The notes beneath the pieces were generated by a model. That model ran no database searches. It was not told the origin of the DNA and was given only the letters and a program-made list of their open reading frames with translations. DNA of 64,000 nt from Prolixibacter sp. NT017. GTDB lineage: Bacteria; Bacteroidota; Bacteroidia; Bacteroidales; Prolixibacteraceae. The position numbers were made by a program, and so were the translations under genes. The stretch is taken from assembly GCF_009617875.1 (NCBI RefSeq), contig NZ_BLAV01000001.1:2108001-2172000 (forward strand). Reading direction: 5' to 3'. Shown in pieces: positions 55,127-62,989 of the stretch (position 1 is its first letter; each line of letters starts with the position of its first letter).

Positions 55127-55131
55127 GAAAA

Positions 55132-56064
55132 ATGATTAAAATCTTCAGAAGCTTTGGTGGTTACGTAGAACTACCCCAGGCAGAAAAAGGATGCTGGATT
55201 AACGTGACCAATCCCACTCCCGACGAAATTACTGCGCTGCGTGACCAGTACAACATGCCCGATGACATTGTTAAGGATATTCTCGACCAGGACGAGCGTC
55301 CGCGTTTGGAAAACGACGACGACTGGTCGCTGGTGATTTTGCGTATCCCCATCGAGAATCAGAACAACGGTGTGCCTTTTCACACGGTTCCGCTGGGTGT
55401 TTTCATGACACAGGACGTCACCATCACCCTCTGCTCGGTGCAGAACGAGGTGTTGCCTTCGCACCAACCGTCGCTCTACCGCGAGCCTTACCAGCAGGTG
55501 AACGACGAACTGAATTTCATTCTGAAACTGTTCCTGCGGTCGGCTACCACCTATTTACGTTACCTGAAATACATCAATCAGCAGACTTCGTTGATTGAAA
55601 CGGACCTGGAGAAATCGATCCGGAACAAGGAGTTGACCAAGTTGCTGAAGATGGAGAAATGTTTGGTCTTCTTTATCACCTCCCTCCGCTCAAACGAAAT
55701 TGTGTTGACCAAGCTGCGAAACTCTCGACGCAATACCCTCACCGAGATTAATGAAGACTTGCTGGAAGACGCGGTGATTGAAAACAAACAGGCCATCGAC
55801 ATGGCGCAAATATACTCCGACATTCAGAGCGGCATGATGGACGCCTTCGCTTCGGTTATCTCCAACAACCTGAACGTGGTGATGAAGCAGCTGACCTCCA
55901 TCTCCATCATCCTGATGATCCCGACCTTGATTGCGAGCTTGTACGGGATGAACGTACCCAACTTCATGGAGAACTCGGCCTGGGCGTTCCCGGCCATCCT
56001 GTTCTTCTCCGGCCTGGCTGCCTACATCGGCATCGTTATGTTCCGGAAACGGAAATGGTTCTAA
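55132..56064 (+). CDS. corA: CorA-family magnesium/divalent-cation channel
   Basis: Inner-membrane cation channel of 310 residues. A cytoplasmic alpha/beta funnel is followed by a long stalk helix and two C-terminal transmembrane helices (about 260-280 and 288-306), with the signature YGMNVP between them (SLYGMNVPNFME), the GMN selectivity motif. The start is set by the AAGGAGG eight bases upstream. It is transcribed alone, with a structured leader before it and a terminator after it. Mg2+ is the usual substrate; Co2+ or Ni2+ transport occurs in the family. Confidence 0.94.
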   Translation: MIKIFRSFGGYVELPQAEKGCWINVTNPTPDEITALRDQYNMPDDIVKDILDQDERPRLENDDDWSLVILRIPIENQNNGVPFHTVPLGVFMTQDVTITLCSVQNEVLPSHQPSLYREPYQQVNDELNFILKLFLRSATTYLRYLKYINQQTSLIETDLEKSIRNKELTKLLKMEKCLVFFITSLRSNEIVLTKLRNSRRNTLTEINEDLLEDAVIENKQAIDMAQIYSDIQSGMMDAFASVISNNLNVVMKQLTSISIILMIPTLIASLYGMNVPNFMENSAWAFPAILFFSGLAAYIGIVMFRKRKWF

Positions 56065-56655
56065 AGCTCAAATCAATGAGTAATGAACAATGAGAAAAGA
56101 ACAATAAAGAGGTCAGGGAAACGAGGCCTCTTTTTTTGTTTTATGTTCCTCCCAACAAATTGGGAATGATCTTCTTCTCGTCATTGCGAGGAATGACATA
56201 GGAGTGACGAAACAATCTTTGGTATCAAGGGTACCTGATAGTTTATTTCATTTTCTGTTTGTCCTTTTGGCTTGCCCCAAAAGAACGAAAAGGACAAGTC
56301 AAAGTGATCCTTCTGCCCGCGTCATGATTTTGTCTTTTCTAACCCACATCCCTGAATACCCGCACAAGATCATTCCCGCTCCCTCCTGCCCGGCCTACTT
56401 TGACTGGCCAACGCACGCTTTGCCTGACGGCAAATTTGGGGGCTCAACTGTTAACTGGGGAACTCTAGCCCGCGTGTGTCCTCCTTCGAAGAAGGATTAC
56501 TCAATGAATCCAGGTAGTTATAACAGTTAAAGATAGCCATTGTTGGATGCTGCTTTCGAGAGATTGCTTTGTCTCCGACGTTTGCCGGAACAGGCTCTTT
56601 CGAAACCTGTAACTCTCTAACAATAGAAACGATAGTAACAAGAGTAACCGCGAAG
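56065..56655. other. Intergenic region with terminator and dispersed repeat sequence
   Basis: About 590 bp without a supported gene. It contains the corA terminator (56106-56137). A sequence CGTCATTGCGAGGAATGAC...GTGACGAAACAATCT at about 56179-56217 is of a kind found repeatedly in bacterial intergenic DNA. A plus-strand open frame (56204-56530) has translated segments such as FVLLACPKRTKRTSQSDPS that look like repeat sequence, not a protein. The CPBP protease gene ends at 56656. Confidence 0.5.
56106..56137 (+). terminator. Intrinsic terminator of corA
   Basis: AAAGAGG / CCTCTTT stem with a 14-nt loop and a run of seven T. It lies 42 bp after the corA stop codon. Confidence 0.8.
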
Positions 56656-57318
56656 CTACAAATGCGCACCGGAAAGCATAAACCCAATCAGATTGATGGT
56701 GGAGTGAAACAGCATAGAATAGATGATGCCGTATTTCATCCGGACAAACCCCAACAAGGTTCCCATGATGAGCTGCGGTAGCGTAAGAAACGGTGCCAGC
56801 AACAGCACTTCCAGACTCAGGGGATGAAAGTTCGTGACATGGATAAATCCGAATGCCATCACACTCGCATAGAAGAACCAGGGAAAATAACGAACGATAA
56901 AGCGCTGCAGCTTCTTCCGGTAAACCGGCGATGAGAAGAAAGGAATGACACCGACTCCCAAAACGGCAAAGATGATCCCCAGAATCATGTCGCCCTTGAT
57001 CAAGCGCAAAACAGAAAGCCCGATGATGATAATGGAAAAAACCCAAAGGTTTTGTTTCAGCGGACGCAGCAACATCCGAAAAAGGGTTTCTTCGAAAAGC
57101 GGCGCCAGGAATACGACCGTGATAAACAGCTGCCAGAAAGGATCGTCGAATTCCGACCTGCTTAAGCCCTCCAACTGCACACAGATATGCGCAGGAATAG
57201 CTGCCGGAATGACAAGTAGAAAATACAAGAAAATCAGCAGGAAAAAGTACAATCCATCAACAGGCTCTTTCCTGATATACGAAGGATGTTTTAGGTAACG
57301 AAAAAACTCCTTTATCAT
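56656..57318 (-). CDS. CPBP-family intramembrane metalloprotease
   Basis: 220-residue membrane protein of the Rce1/CPBP (CAAX protease) family. Motif 1 is LAPLFEETLFRMLLRPL (EExxxR), motif 2 is GFIHVTNFHPL (FxxxH) and motif 3 is SMLFHSTINLIG (HxxxN). All catalytic positions are present. About six transmembrane helices. It stands alone between corA and the repeat region. In bacteria such proteins are linked to bacteriocin immunity or membrane-protein processing; the role here is unknown. Confidence 0.9.
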   Translation of the reverse strand: MIKEFFRYLKHPSYIRKEPVDGLYFFLLIFLYFLLVIPAAIPAHICVQLEGLSRSEFDDPFWQLFITVVFLAPLFEETLFRMLLRPLKQNLWVFSIIIIGLSVLRLIKGDMILGIIFAVLGVGVIPFFSSPVYRKKLQRFIVRYFPWFFYASVMAFGFIHVTNFHPLSLEVLLLAPFLTLPQLIMGTLLGFVRMKYGIIYSMLFHSTINLIGFMLSGAHL

Positions 57319-57695
57319 TTTTGTCGGTCATTAGCCAGGTTCATCACAGTAATGTAATCTCGCATCGGTCAAAATGCCTTAACGAATCTAAGGAATCGTT
57401 ACGTTAAATTCAATTTAAACTACTGACAGCAGAATCTCTCCTAACCACACCCCCCAACCTGAAACCAAGATACCGCACGGCCACGATATATCGTGGCCCT
57501 ACCAGACCGGGAACCAAGTTCAAACACGAAGGCCAACTATAATGCAGGGATAGTTAGGATTCTACCCTGTTCAAATTTCATAGGCATCATTTTTTATTTC
57601 GTGCGCATGATTTTTCGATGCCTCCGCAAACCATTCAAAACAAACCGGGACATCATTATTTTCAGCCCTGACACCGTTGAATAAAAACGGCTGTG
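57319..57695. other. Intergenic region with a 20-bp palindrome
   Basis: No gene seen. The 20-bp perfect palindrome GGCCACGATATATCGTGGCC lies at 57479-57498, of the type dispersed in intergenic regions of Bacteroidota. The right end runs into the 21-bp array at 57696. Confidence 0.5.
57479..57498. repeat. 20-bp perfect palindrome
   Basis: GGCCACGATATATCGTGGCC is fully self-complementary, without loop or T-run. It resembles dispersed palindromic repeats around GGCCACGAT...ATCGTGGCC seen in many environmental bacteria. Confidence 0.6.
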
Positions 57696-57884
57696 GGCGG
57701 ACTTCGCTGACTGGTGGGGAGTGCTCGCTATGTGGTGGGCGGACTTCGCTGACTGGTGCTGACTATCCGCTGAGCGGTGGGCAGACTCCGCTAACTGGTG
57801 GGGACCGTCCGCTAAGTGGTGGGCAGCCTCCGCTATCTGGTGGGGAGTGTTCGCTATGTGGTGAACGGACTTCGCCAGCTGCAG
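57696..57884. repeat. 21-bp tandem repeat array
   Basis: Eight units of exactly 21 bp plus one degenerate unit, with consensus close to GGSNGNCTYCGCTRASTGGTG. Units 1 and 3 are identical, and units 2 and 8 differ by two bases or fewer. Because 21 is a multiple of three, frames show seven-residue periodicity: RTSLTGG-type and GSLRYLV-type heptads on the plus strand, and HQSAKSA-type heptads on the minus strand. One plus frame has TGA or TAA in most units, the others are open. The last unit runs into a carboxypeptidase-regulatory-like fragment. The core CTTCGCTG resembles CTTTGCWG of the array at 29957-31544. Confidence 0.9.
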
Positions 57885-57998
57885 CCCGGCATGTACCAGG
57901 TGAAAGCCGGTAAGTACGGTTACACCGAGAAACTGCTCGACATTGTAGTGAACTCCGGCGAAACCACCGACCTTACCATTGCTCTCACCAAAAATTAA
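57864..57998 (+). pseudogene. C-terminal fragment of a carboxypeptidase-regulatory-like (Ig-fold) protein
   Basis: The frame reads LRQLQPGMYQVKAGKYGYTE and then ends VNSGETTDLTIALTKN before TAA. This is the usual end of a CarboxypepD_reg/peptidase-associated beta-sandwich (LxPGxYxVxAxKxGY, then GETTxxxIxL). Upstream the same frame enters the 21-bp array and meets stops, so the 5' part of the gene is missing. A strong terminator follows. I read it as a decapitated gene whose body has been replaced by the repeat array. Confidence 0.65.
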
Positions 57999-58008
57999 GC
58001 TACCGAGA

Positions 58009-58032
58009 AGCCCCGCGGAGTGCGGGGCTTTT
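58009..58032 (+). terminator. Strong intrinsic terminator
   Basis: AGCCCCGC, GGAGT loop, GCGGGGCT and TTTT. It lies just after the carboxypeptidase-like fragment and marks the end of the older gene that stood here. Confidence 0.88.
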
Positions 58033-58140
58033 GGTATGATATTATATGCAGGTTTTATTTGGTGAACAATAAGTTTTTTCAAAAAAAATAATAACTTGAA
58101 GTGCCTTAATAACCAACAAAATGAAAACAGACCAGACCAT

Positions 58141-58215
58141 ATGAAACTCAAATCGAGTAAGACAGCAGAAACTTACACCCATGCGTCAAAGCATCAAATG
58201 AAAAAGATAAAGAGT
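58141..58215 (+). pseudogene. C-terminal remnant of a tyrosine recombinase (XerC/D-like integrase)
   Basis: Reads KSSKTAETYTHASKHQMKKI after a Met-Lys-Leu start. This matches the end of Bacteroidota tyrosine integrases (GHKSSKTTEIYTHVSKxxLxxIKSP), including the catalytic Tyr within ETYTH. The upstream catalytic domain with Arg-His-Arg is absent, so it is a remnant. It sits at the left edge of the AT-rich island, as expected for an integrase that brought the island in or was deleted later. Confidence 0.7.
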
Positions 58216-58425
58216 TCTGTAGTTGAGCCTTCGAAGATTCAACGTAATAATGTACACAATACCTCCCGGCATGGATATATAACAACAATATTGATAAATA
58301 CTAGTTACCGCCAAATAAAAGACAGAAAAACGACTGACAATTTGCTACTAAAACAAAAAACAAATAAGGAAAGCCAACGCACATTAACCATTCTAATTGA
58401 TATTGTGTAATTTAGAAAAAAAGAT

Positions 58426-61400
58426 ATGCCCATTAAAATCTATAGAAATAAATTTGAACACGTTCATGAAAATATTTTTTTCAGGCAATTGGCACTTGAA
58501 TTAACAAAGCTTTATAATAACCGAAAAGAACATGCTGTTTTAATAGGAAATCCTGTAATACTTGATGAAGATGGCAACAGGGTTGCTCCCGATGCTTTGT
58601 TTCTTACGGGGAGTTCATTTAATATTATCGATTTTAAAAACTTCGAGGGTGAAATAAAGTTACCAGCATCAAATAATTTTGAGATTGAGAGTTGGAAAAG
58701 GGGAAATATCGTTGTTAAAGGTGGTAATCAAGTTAATCCCTATGTGCAACTTAAAAATCATAAACTAAAGCTTGGTGATTACCTGAATTATCATAAATCT
58801 AAATTCCTTTCAACGGCTTCAAAATTTCACACAAAATTTATTGATTGTATTGTCTGTTTCATAAACCCAGTTCAGTTGAGAGGTGATATTCCAGAACTAG
58901 AACGAAATTGGTTTTTTATTAAAGACAAAAATTCTATTACATCTGCACTTGAAGACATTACCACAACAAGAATAAATTTAAGCGATGGTGATTTAGAGCG
59001 TTTAGCGCACTTATTTAGTACAACCTTATGGAATCCAGAAGAGGCAACTTCGATATCAGATGAATCTGAAGAACAGTCTAGGGAACAGCAATATCATTTA
59101 ACTGATGAGCAGTCAAGAATATTCGCTGAAATTCAAAATTTCTTAAATAACAAAGAAGAAAACGCATTAGTCCTTTCTGGTTCATATTCATGTGGAAAAA
59201 CATTTTTAATTAATCATCTGATAAAAAACATTCCCAAAGACACGGTAAATGGCTGGCAGGTACTAGCTCCGAATAATCGTATAGCACGTAATGTACGCAA
59301 GCAGATTGAATCCGTAGGGAGTCTTTACAGTCATATATTCAAATTTTCTGAACAAATCGAAGTTCCAATTGAAAACGAAGACGAAGACGATTTAGAAGAA
59401 AATTCGAGTGAGGAAGAACCTGAATTAGTTGACACCAAATTAGTTTTTAATATAAGGGAGAATAACGATTCGGAGAATTTTCTATACATCATCGATGAAG
59501 CACATCATATCTCCGATGCAAGTTTTATAAGCCCTACAATTCAATTTGGAACAGGACAATTACTTGCAGACTTACTTACCTATGTTAACACAGAGAAGAC
59601 AAATCGAAAAATTTTATTCATCGGTGATAAATATCGTTTAGGGATTGGCAGTTATGAAGAATCAGCACTTTGTGCTTCCTACTTGCAAAGTGAATATTCT
59701 TTAAATTGCAGAGAAATTGAAATACAACCATACCCACCCACAAATACAAATATTCTTAAACAAGCTTTTAGTGTTCGAAATCAAATAATAAAAGACCAAT
59801 ACAATCAACTTAACCTAGTCGATTCAGATGTTGTTAAAGTCGCTAAATCTGATGGTAATCTTGCTCAAGCAATGCGAAAACATTTCAGTGAAGAATTGTA
59901 TAACACAAAAATTTTGGCTTTTTCTAATGAAAATATTCTGGAATCGAATAACTGGGTTAGATCAAAAGTTCTCAATAGAAATGCTGAACTTGAAAAGGGT
60001 GATATAGTAATTATAAATAACAATGTAATCGTTGCACCAGACAATCCATTTGCTGTACCACAGAAAATTTTCAAGGGTGAATTTGCAGAGGTTTTAACAG
60101 TGTCGAATGATACAGTAAATATTTCACAACCATTCAAAGGCAAAAAAACAATTCAGTTATTTTTCAGGGAGCTTAAATTGAAATTGGTTGAAAGAAATCT
60201 TGAAGTCAATGTTCTGTCATTTGAGAATTACTGGAATTCCACTGCCAATGAAATCAATCGAGAAGAATACATTGCAATTCAAGCCTATATAAATAAAAAA
60301 GTCAGTTCTCAAATTAAGGAAGAAAAAATAACCTCGAAAGAATGGCAGGAATTTATTGCCTCAGAACAATACAAAACTTTACAACACCAGATTGATAAAC
60401 TTCAACAACAACTTGCCAGCGGTGAAAAAGTAAAAACAAAACTTGAAACAAGTAAAAAGAGCTTACGAAAAGTTGAAAATAACTTCTGGCGTAATCGTCG
60501 AATTGAAATACACAGAGATATCGTTTATCACGACAAATATGTCAACGCTGTTAATTTAAGATATGGTTACGCAATTACAGTTCATAGGGCACAATCGTAT
60601 AAATGGAATCACATTTTTTTCAATCTGAATCAAGGCGATGATAGGGGTACCGACAATAAAGGTTATTTCAAGTGGGTTTATTCCGGAATTGGGTGTGCTA
60701 AGAAACGATTATATCTAGTGAATACGCCACAGATTACGCCTTATATCAAAATGGTTTGGAAGGATAATCATGCGAGTGTAGTTAAGACAGACGATAAAAA
60801 AGAGTTTTTCCCATTTACAGACGATACACCAATTGAATTACGTGATAAACCTATTTCCTTTGAATCCGTCTCAGATTTTCTATTTAACTTTTATTGTTGG
60901 TTATCTTCTGAACTTGATGCCTTAAATGTTTCCGTGAAAAAAGTTGACCATAAAAATTACGCAGAACATTATCAACTTACTGGGAAAAACAGCGAGGAAG
61001 CAAAAGTCATTATTTGGTATGACAAACAAAACCGCTTCAAAAAACACAATGTTGCAACATATAGTCCCAAAGAATTTGGAACTCAAATTGATGATTTTTT
61101 GAACAATCTAAAATCCGGTGAAATCATTGCAACAAATTCTGGAACTTCTGAATTTAGCGATTCTATAATAAAAGAACTTTTTGATATTTTAGACGATACA
61201 TTAAAAGAAAAAGGTATATCTGTTGTTTCTGTAACGCCCCAAAATTATGCTGATAGAGTTGTTCTGAAAAAAGAAGAAGCAATTCTTATTTTTGATATAT
61301 TTTTAAATTCGGAAGGCTTTATTACAACTGTTTATCCCATAAAATGTAATAATCCGGAAATCTACGATTTAATAAAAGATATTTTTAACCAGTTTATTGA

Positions 61401-61434
61401 AAAGCATGGAAAACCACTTGCAGCAGGCGAATGA
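58426..61434 (+). CDS. NERD-domain nuclease fused to SF1 helicase
   Basis: 1002-residue protein. Residues about 10-135 resemble a NERD nuclease-related domain: APDALFL (Asp near 56), IDFKNFEGEI (acidic-x-Lys at 69-71), a Trp near 90 and NPYVQLKNHKLKL. An SF1 ATPase follows: Walker A GSYSCGKT (252-259), Walker B DEAH (357-360), motif III-like IGDKYRLG (399-406), YGYAITVHRAQS near 710-722 and GCAKKRLYLVN near 750. The last ~200 residues have no recognised domain. It overlaps the next gene by 29 bp. Composition is AT-rich relative to flanking genes. A role in nucleic-acid surveillance or phage defence is likely but inferred. Confidence 0.8.
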   Translation: MPIKIYRNKFEHVHENIFFRQLALELTKLYNNRKEHAVLIGNPVILDEDGNRVAPDALFLTGSSFNIIDFKNFEGEIKLPASNNFEIESWKRGNIVVKGGNQVNPYVQLKNHKLKLGDYLNYHKSKFLSTASKFHTKFIDCIVCFINPVQLRGDIPELERNWFFIKDKNSITSALEDITTTRINLSDGDLERLAHLFSTTLWNPEEATSISDESEEQSREQQYHLTDEQSRIFAEIQNFLNNKEENALVLSGSYSCGKTFLINHLIKNIPKDTVNGWQVLAPNNRIARNVRKQIESVGSLYSHIFKFSEQIEVPIENEDEDDLEENSSEEEPELVDTKLVFNIRENNDSENFLYIIDEAHHISDASFISPTIQFGTGQLLADLLTYVNTEKTNRKILFIGDKYRLGIGSYEESALCASYLQSEYSLNCREIEIQPYPPTNTNILKQAFSVRNQIIKDQYNQLNLVDSDVVKVAKSDGNLAQAMRKHFSEELYNTKILAFSNENILESNNWVRSKVLNRNAELEKGDIVIINNNVIVAPDNPFAVPQKIFKGEFAEVLTVSNDTVNISQPFKGKKTIQLFFRELKLKLVERNLEVNVLSFENYWNSTANEINREEYIAIQAYINKKVSSQIKEEKITSKEWQEFIASEQYKTLQHQIDKLQQQLASGEKVKTKLETSKKSLRKVENNFWRNRRIEIHRDIVYHDKYVNAVNLRYGYAITVHRAQSYKWNHIFFNLNQGDDRGTDNKGYFKWVYSGIGCAKKRLYLVNTPQITPYIKMVWKDNHASVVKTDDKKEFFPFTDDTPIELRDKPISFESVSDFLFNFYCWLSSELDALNVSVKKVDHKNYAEHYQLTGKNSEEAKVIIWYDKQNRFKKHNVATYSPKEFGTQIDDFLNNLKSGEIIATNSGTSEFSDSIIKELFDILDDTLKEKGISVVSVTPQNYADRVVLKKEEAILIFDIFLNSEGFITTVYPIKCNNPEIYDLIKDIFNQFIEKHGKPLAAGE

Positions 61435-62722
61435 ATTAAGAAAACAAATGAAATTTGAGGAAGCTATTCCTCATTATGACGTGGCATATAATGACCCTGA
61501 CACTGTGTTGAACAAATGGGATATCTGGGGCTATGTGCATTCGTTAAAAAAGACTGGTAATTTGGATAAGTCAATTGAAATATCTGAGAAACATATATCA
61601 GAATACAATGATTTTGAAAATTTAGCAAATAATCTTACATGGGCATATTTTGACAAATACATTCGCACTTTTGAATCATCTGATATAGATAGTATTGAAG
61701 GAGCATTAGACCGAATTTTTGAAATAAATGGTCAGCAGGATATTACTGAACAAAACACAATCCCATGTCCTTTTACAATAGGTGTTTTTAAGGTTTTAAA
61801 GCATTATAAAAGACCAAACTTTAATACATTAAAAATTCGCTATTGGATTGATAAGATAGATCCTGAGAAATTATCCCAACGAGAACAGGTTATTGACCTA
61901 AAAGGCAAAGAAAGAAAATTAGCTTCCGATTTCGAAAACTACTATTCCTTGATGATTACTTTACTATTTAATGAAGGGAAATATTCAGAATGTATGGAGA
62001 AAGCTGAATATGCACTTGAAAATATAAATCAGCTTCATTACGATAATTCAATTTGGTTTAAAAGACGAATTGCCTTGTGTCATGTTGAATTAGGCGATTC
62101 AGAAAAAGCGGAGGAGATTTTAAAATCGTTGGATAAAGGCAAAGGTGAAAAGTGGTTTATTGAATATGAATTATCCAAGATATATTTTGAGCAAGAAAAT
62201 TTTGAAAAATCATTAGATTTTGCGCTTAAAGCAGCAAAGAATTTTGGCGATGATTTAATGAAAGTCAATCTATACACTCATTTGACAAGAATATTATATA
62301 AACAAAATAAGCTTGAACACGCCAAATCTCACGCAGAATTAGTTATTGCAATAAAACAAGCAAATGATTCAAGACTTGATGCGGGACAGCAAAAGCTTGC
62401 TTCATTCTTTAAATTAAACACGGAAGAAACAATTGATTTAAGAAATCAAAAACGTTCAGTTGAAAAAATTTGGAACGAAATCATTTATGGTACCCAAGAG
62501 AAATTAAAAGGAACTATAAACAAAATTCTACCAAACGGCAAATCTGGTTTCATCAAAGCAGAAAATGGTAAGGACTCATACTTTTTTAGGTTTAATTCTG
62601 TAAAAGCGAGAAAAGAGTTAATTCGAGTAGGTAAAAAAGTAAACTTTCTTATAACTGAAAGCTTCGACAAGAAAAAAAATAAAAAGTCATTTGAAGCAGT
62701 TGAAATATATTTAACCCGATGA
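61406..62722 (+). CDS. TPR protein with C-terminal cold-shock-like OB domain
   Basis: 438-residue protein. I use the ATG at 61406, which overlaps the helicase gene by 29 bp; a TTG three codons earlier is less likely. Most of the protein (about 5-350) is helical with TPR-like pairs, for example EEAIPHYDVAYNDPDT, GKYSECMEKAEYALENI and ENFEKSLDFALKAAKNFG. The C-terminus (about 364-438) is a cold-shock-like OB fold: KGTINKILPNGKSGFIKAEN, then DSYFFRFNSV and GKKVNFLI. This would bind single-stranded RNA or DNA. The overlap with the NERD-helicase suggests coupled translation and physical partnership. Confidence 0.8.
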   Translation: MENHLQQANELRKQMKFEEAIPHYDVAYNDPDTVLNKWDIWGYVHSLKKTGNLDKSIEISEKHISEYNDFENLANNLTWAYFDKYIRTFESSDIDSIEGALDRIFEINGQQDITEQNTIPCPFTIGVFKVLKHYKRPNFNTLKIRYWIDKIDPEKLSQREQVIDLKGKERKLASDFENYYSLMITLLFNEGKYSECMEKAEYALENINQLHYDNSIWFKRRIALCHVELGDSEKAEEILKSLDKGKGEKWFIEYELSKIYFEQENFEKSLDFALKAAKNFGDDLMKVNLYTHLTRILYKQNKLEHAKSHAELVIAIKQANDSRLDAGQQKLASFFKLNTEETIDLRNQKRSVEKIWNEIIYGTQEKLKGTINKILPNGKSGFIKAENGKDSYFFRFNSVKARKELIRVGKKVNFLITESFDKKKNKKSFEAVEIYLTR

Positions 62723-62749
62723 TTACCATTAGTTATTCCAATTGAAGTT

Positions 62750-62989
62750 ATGATGAAGTTGCCTAATTCCAGAGAGTTAATCAAAAATATTGCTTACTTT
62801 TTCTTTTTGTTTTTCATCTTTTTCTTTTCGTCGATAATCTGGGGCCCAAATTATCGTGGTTCAATGCGAAGTTTTGAACCGCTAACATGGCGTGAAGCAA
62901 TACATGCTGCCCCGCTAATGGCATTGATTTGCCTGGCCTTGACATTACTTGTATTATGGATAGAAAAAGAATCTAAAAAAAGAGAGTAG
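62750..62989 (+). CDS. Small two-helix membrane protein
   Basis: 79 residues with two transmembrane segments (about 13-30, Phe-rich FFFLFFIFFF; and 54-70) and a basic charged tail (EKESKKRE). It begins 27 bp after the TPR/CSD gene on the same strand and may belong to the same transcript. No family is recognised. The Met at 62753 is an alternative start. Confidence 0.5.
   Translation: MMKLPNSRELIKNIAYFFFLFFIFFFSSIIWGPNYRGSMRSFEPLTWREAIHAAPLMALICLALTLLVLWIEKESKKRE

Larger units (their letters stand above)
54669..55131. promoter_or_regulatory. Intergenic region with corA promoter and structured leader
   Basis: 463 bp between the permease and corA genes. Left part: -7 box of the permease on the minus strand (54742-54749). 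Right part: corA -7 box TACCTTTG (54990-54997) and a leader of about 125 nt. The leader has a direct repeat GTATCATA, a CCTC/GAGG hairpin (55066-55082 region), complementary GGCC segments, and a terminal hairpin GTGCCTTTCTTA / TAAGGAGGCAC (55094-55126). That last stem covers the AAGGAGG ribosome-binding site. This layout suggests translational control of corA, possibly by metal. Confidence 0.6.
57999..58425. other. Boundary region before the AT-rich island
   Basis: Contains the terminator at 58009-58032 and the recombinase remnant at 58141-58215. From about 58040 the DNA becomes markedly AT-rich and stays so to about 63000. A plus-strand open frame continues from the remnant to 58410 but shows no domain after the recombinase part. 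Confidence 0.5.

Noticed and set aside
56204..56530. Plus-strand 108-codon open frame
   Set aside because: Translated sequence resembles repeat debris, with no domain, RBS or plausible neighbours.
57696..57884. CRISPR array
   Set aside because: Exact 21-bp tandem period with no unique spacers and no cas genes.
57594..58151. Minus-strand 185-codon open frame across the 21-bp array with HQLAESA-type heptads
   Set aside because: Its N-terminal half is exactly antisense to the recognisable carboxypeptidase-regulatory-like fragment, and it would cross the strong GC-rich terminator. The heptads follow from the 21-bp period. Kept only as an observation about the array.
58215..58410. Continuation of the open frame after the recombinase remnant
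   Set aside because: No recombinase or other similarity is visible after the KKI region; probably chance open frame in AT-rich DNA.
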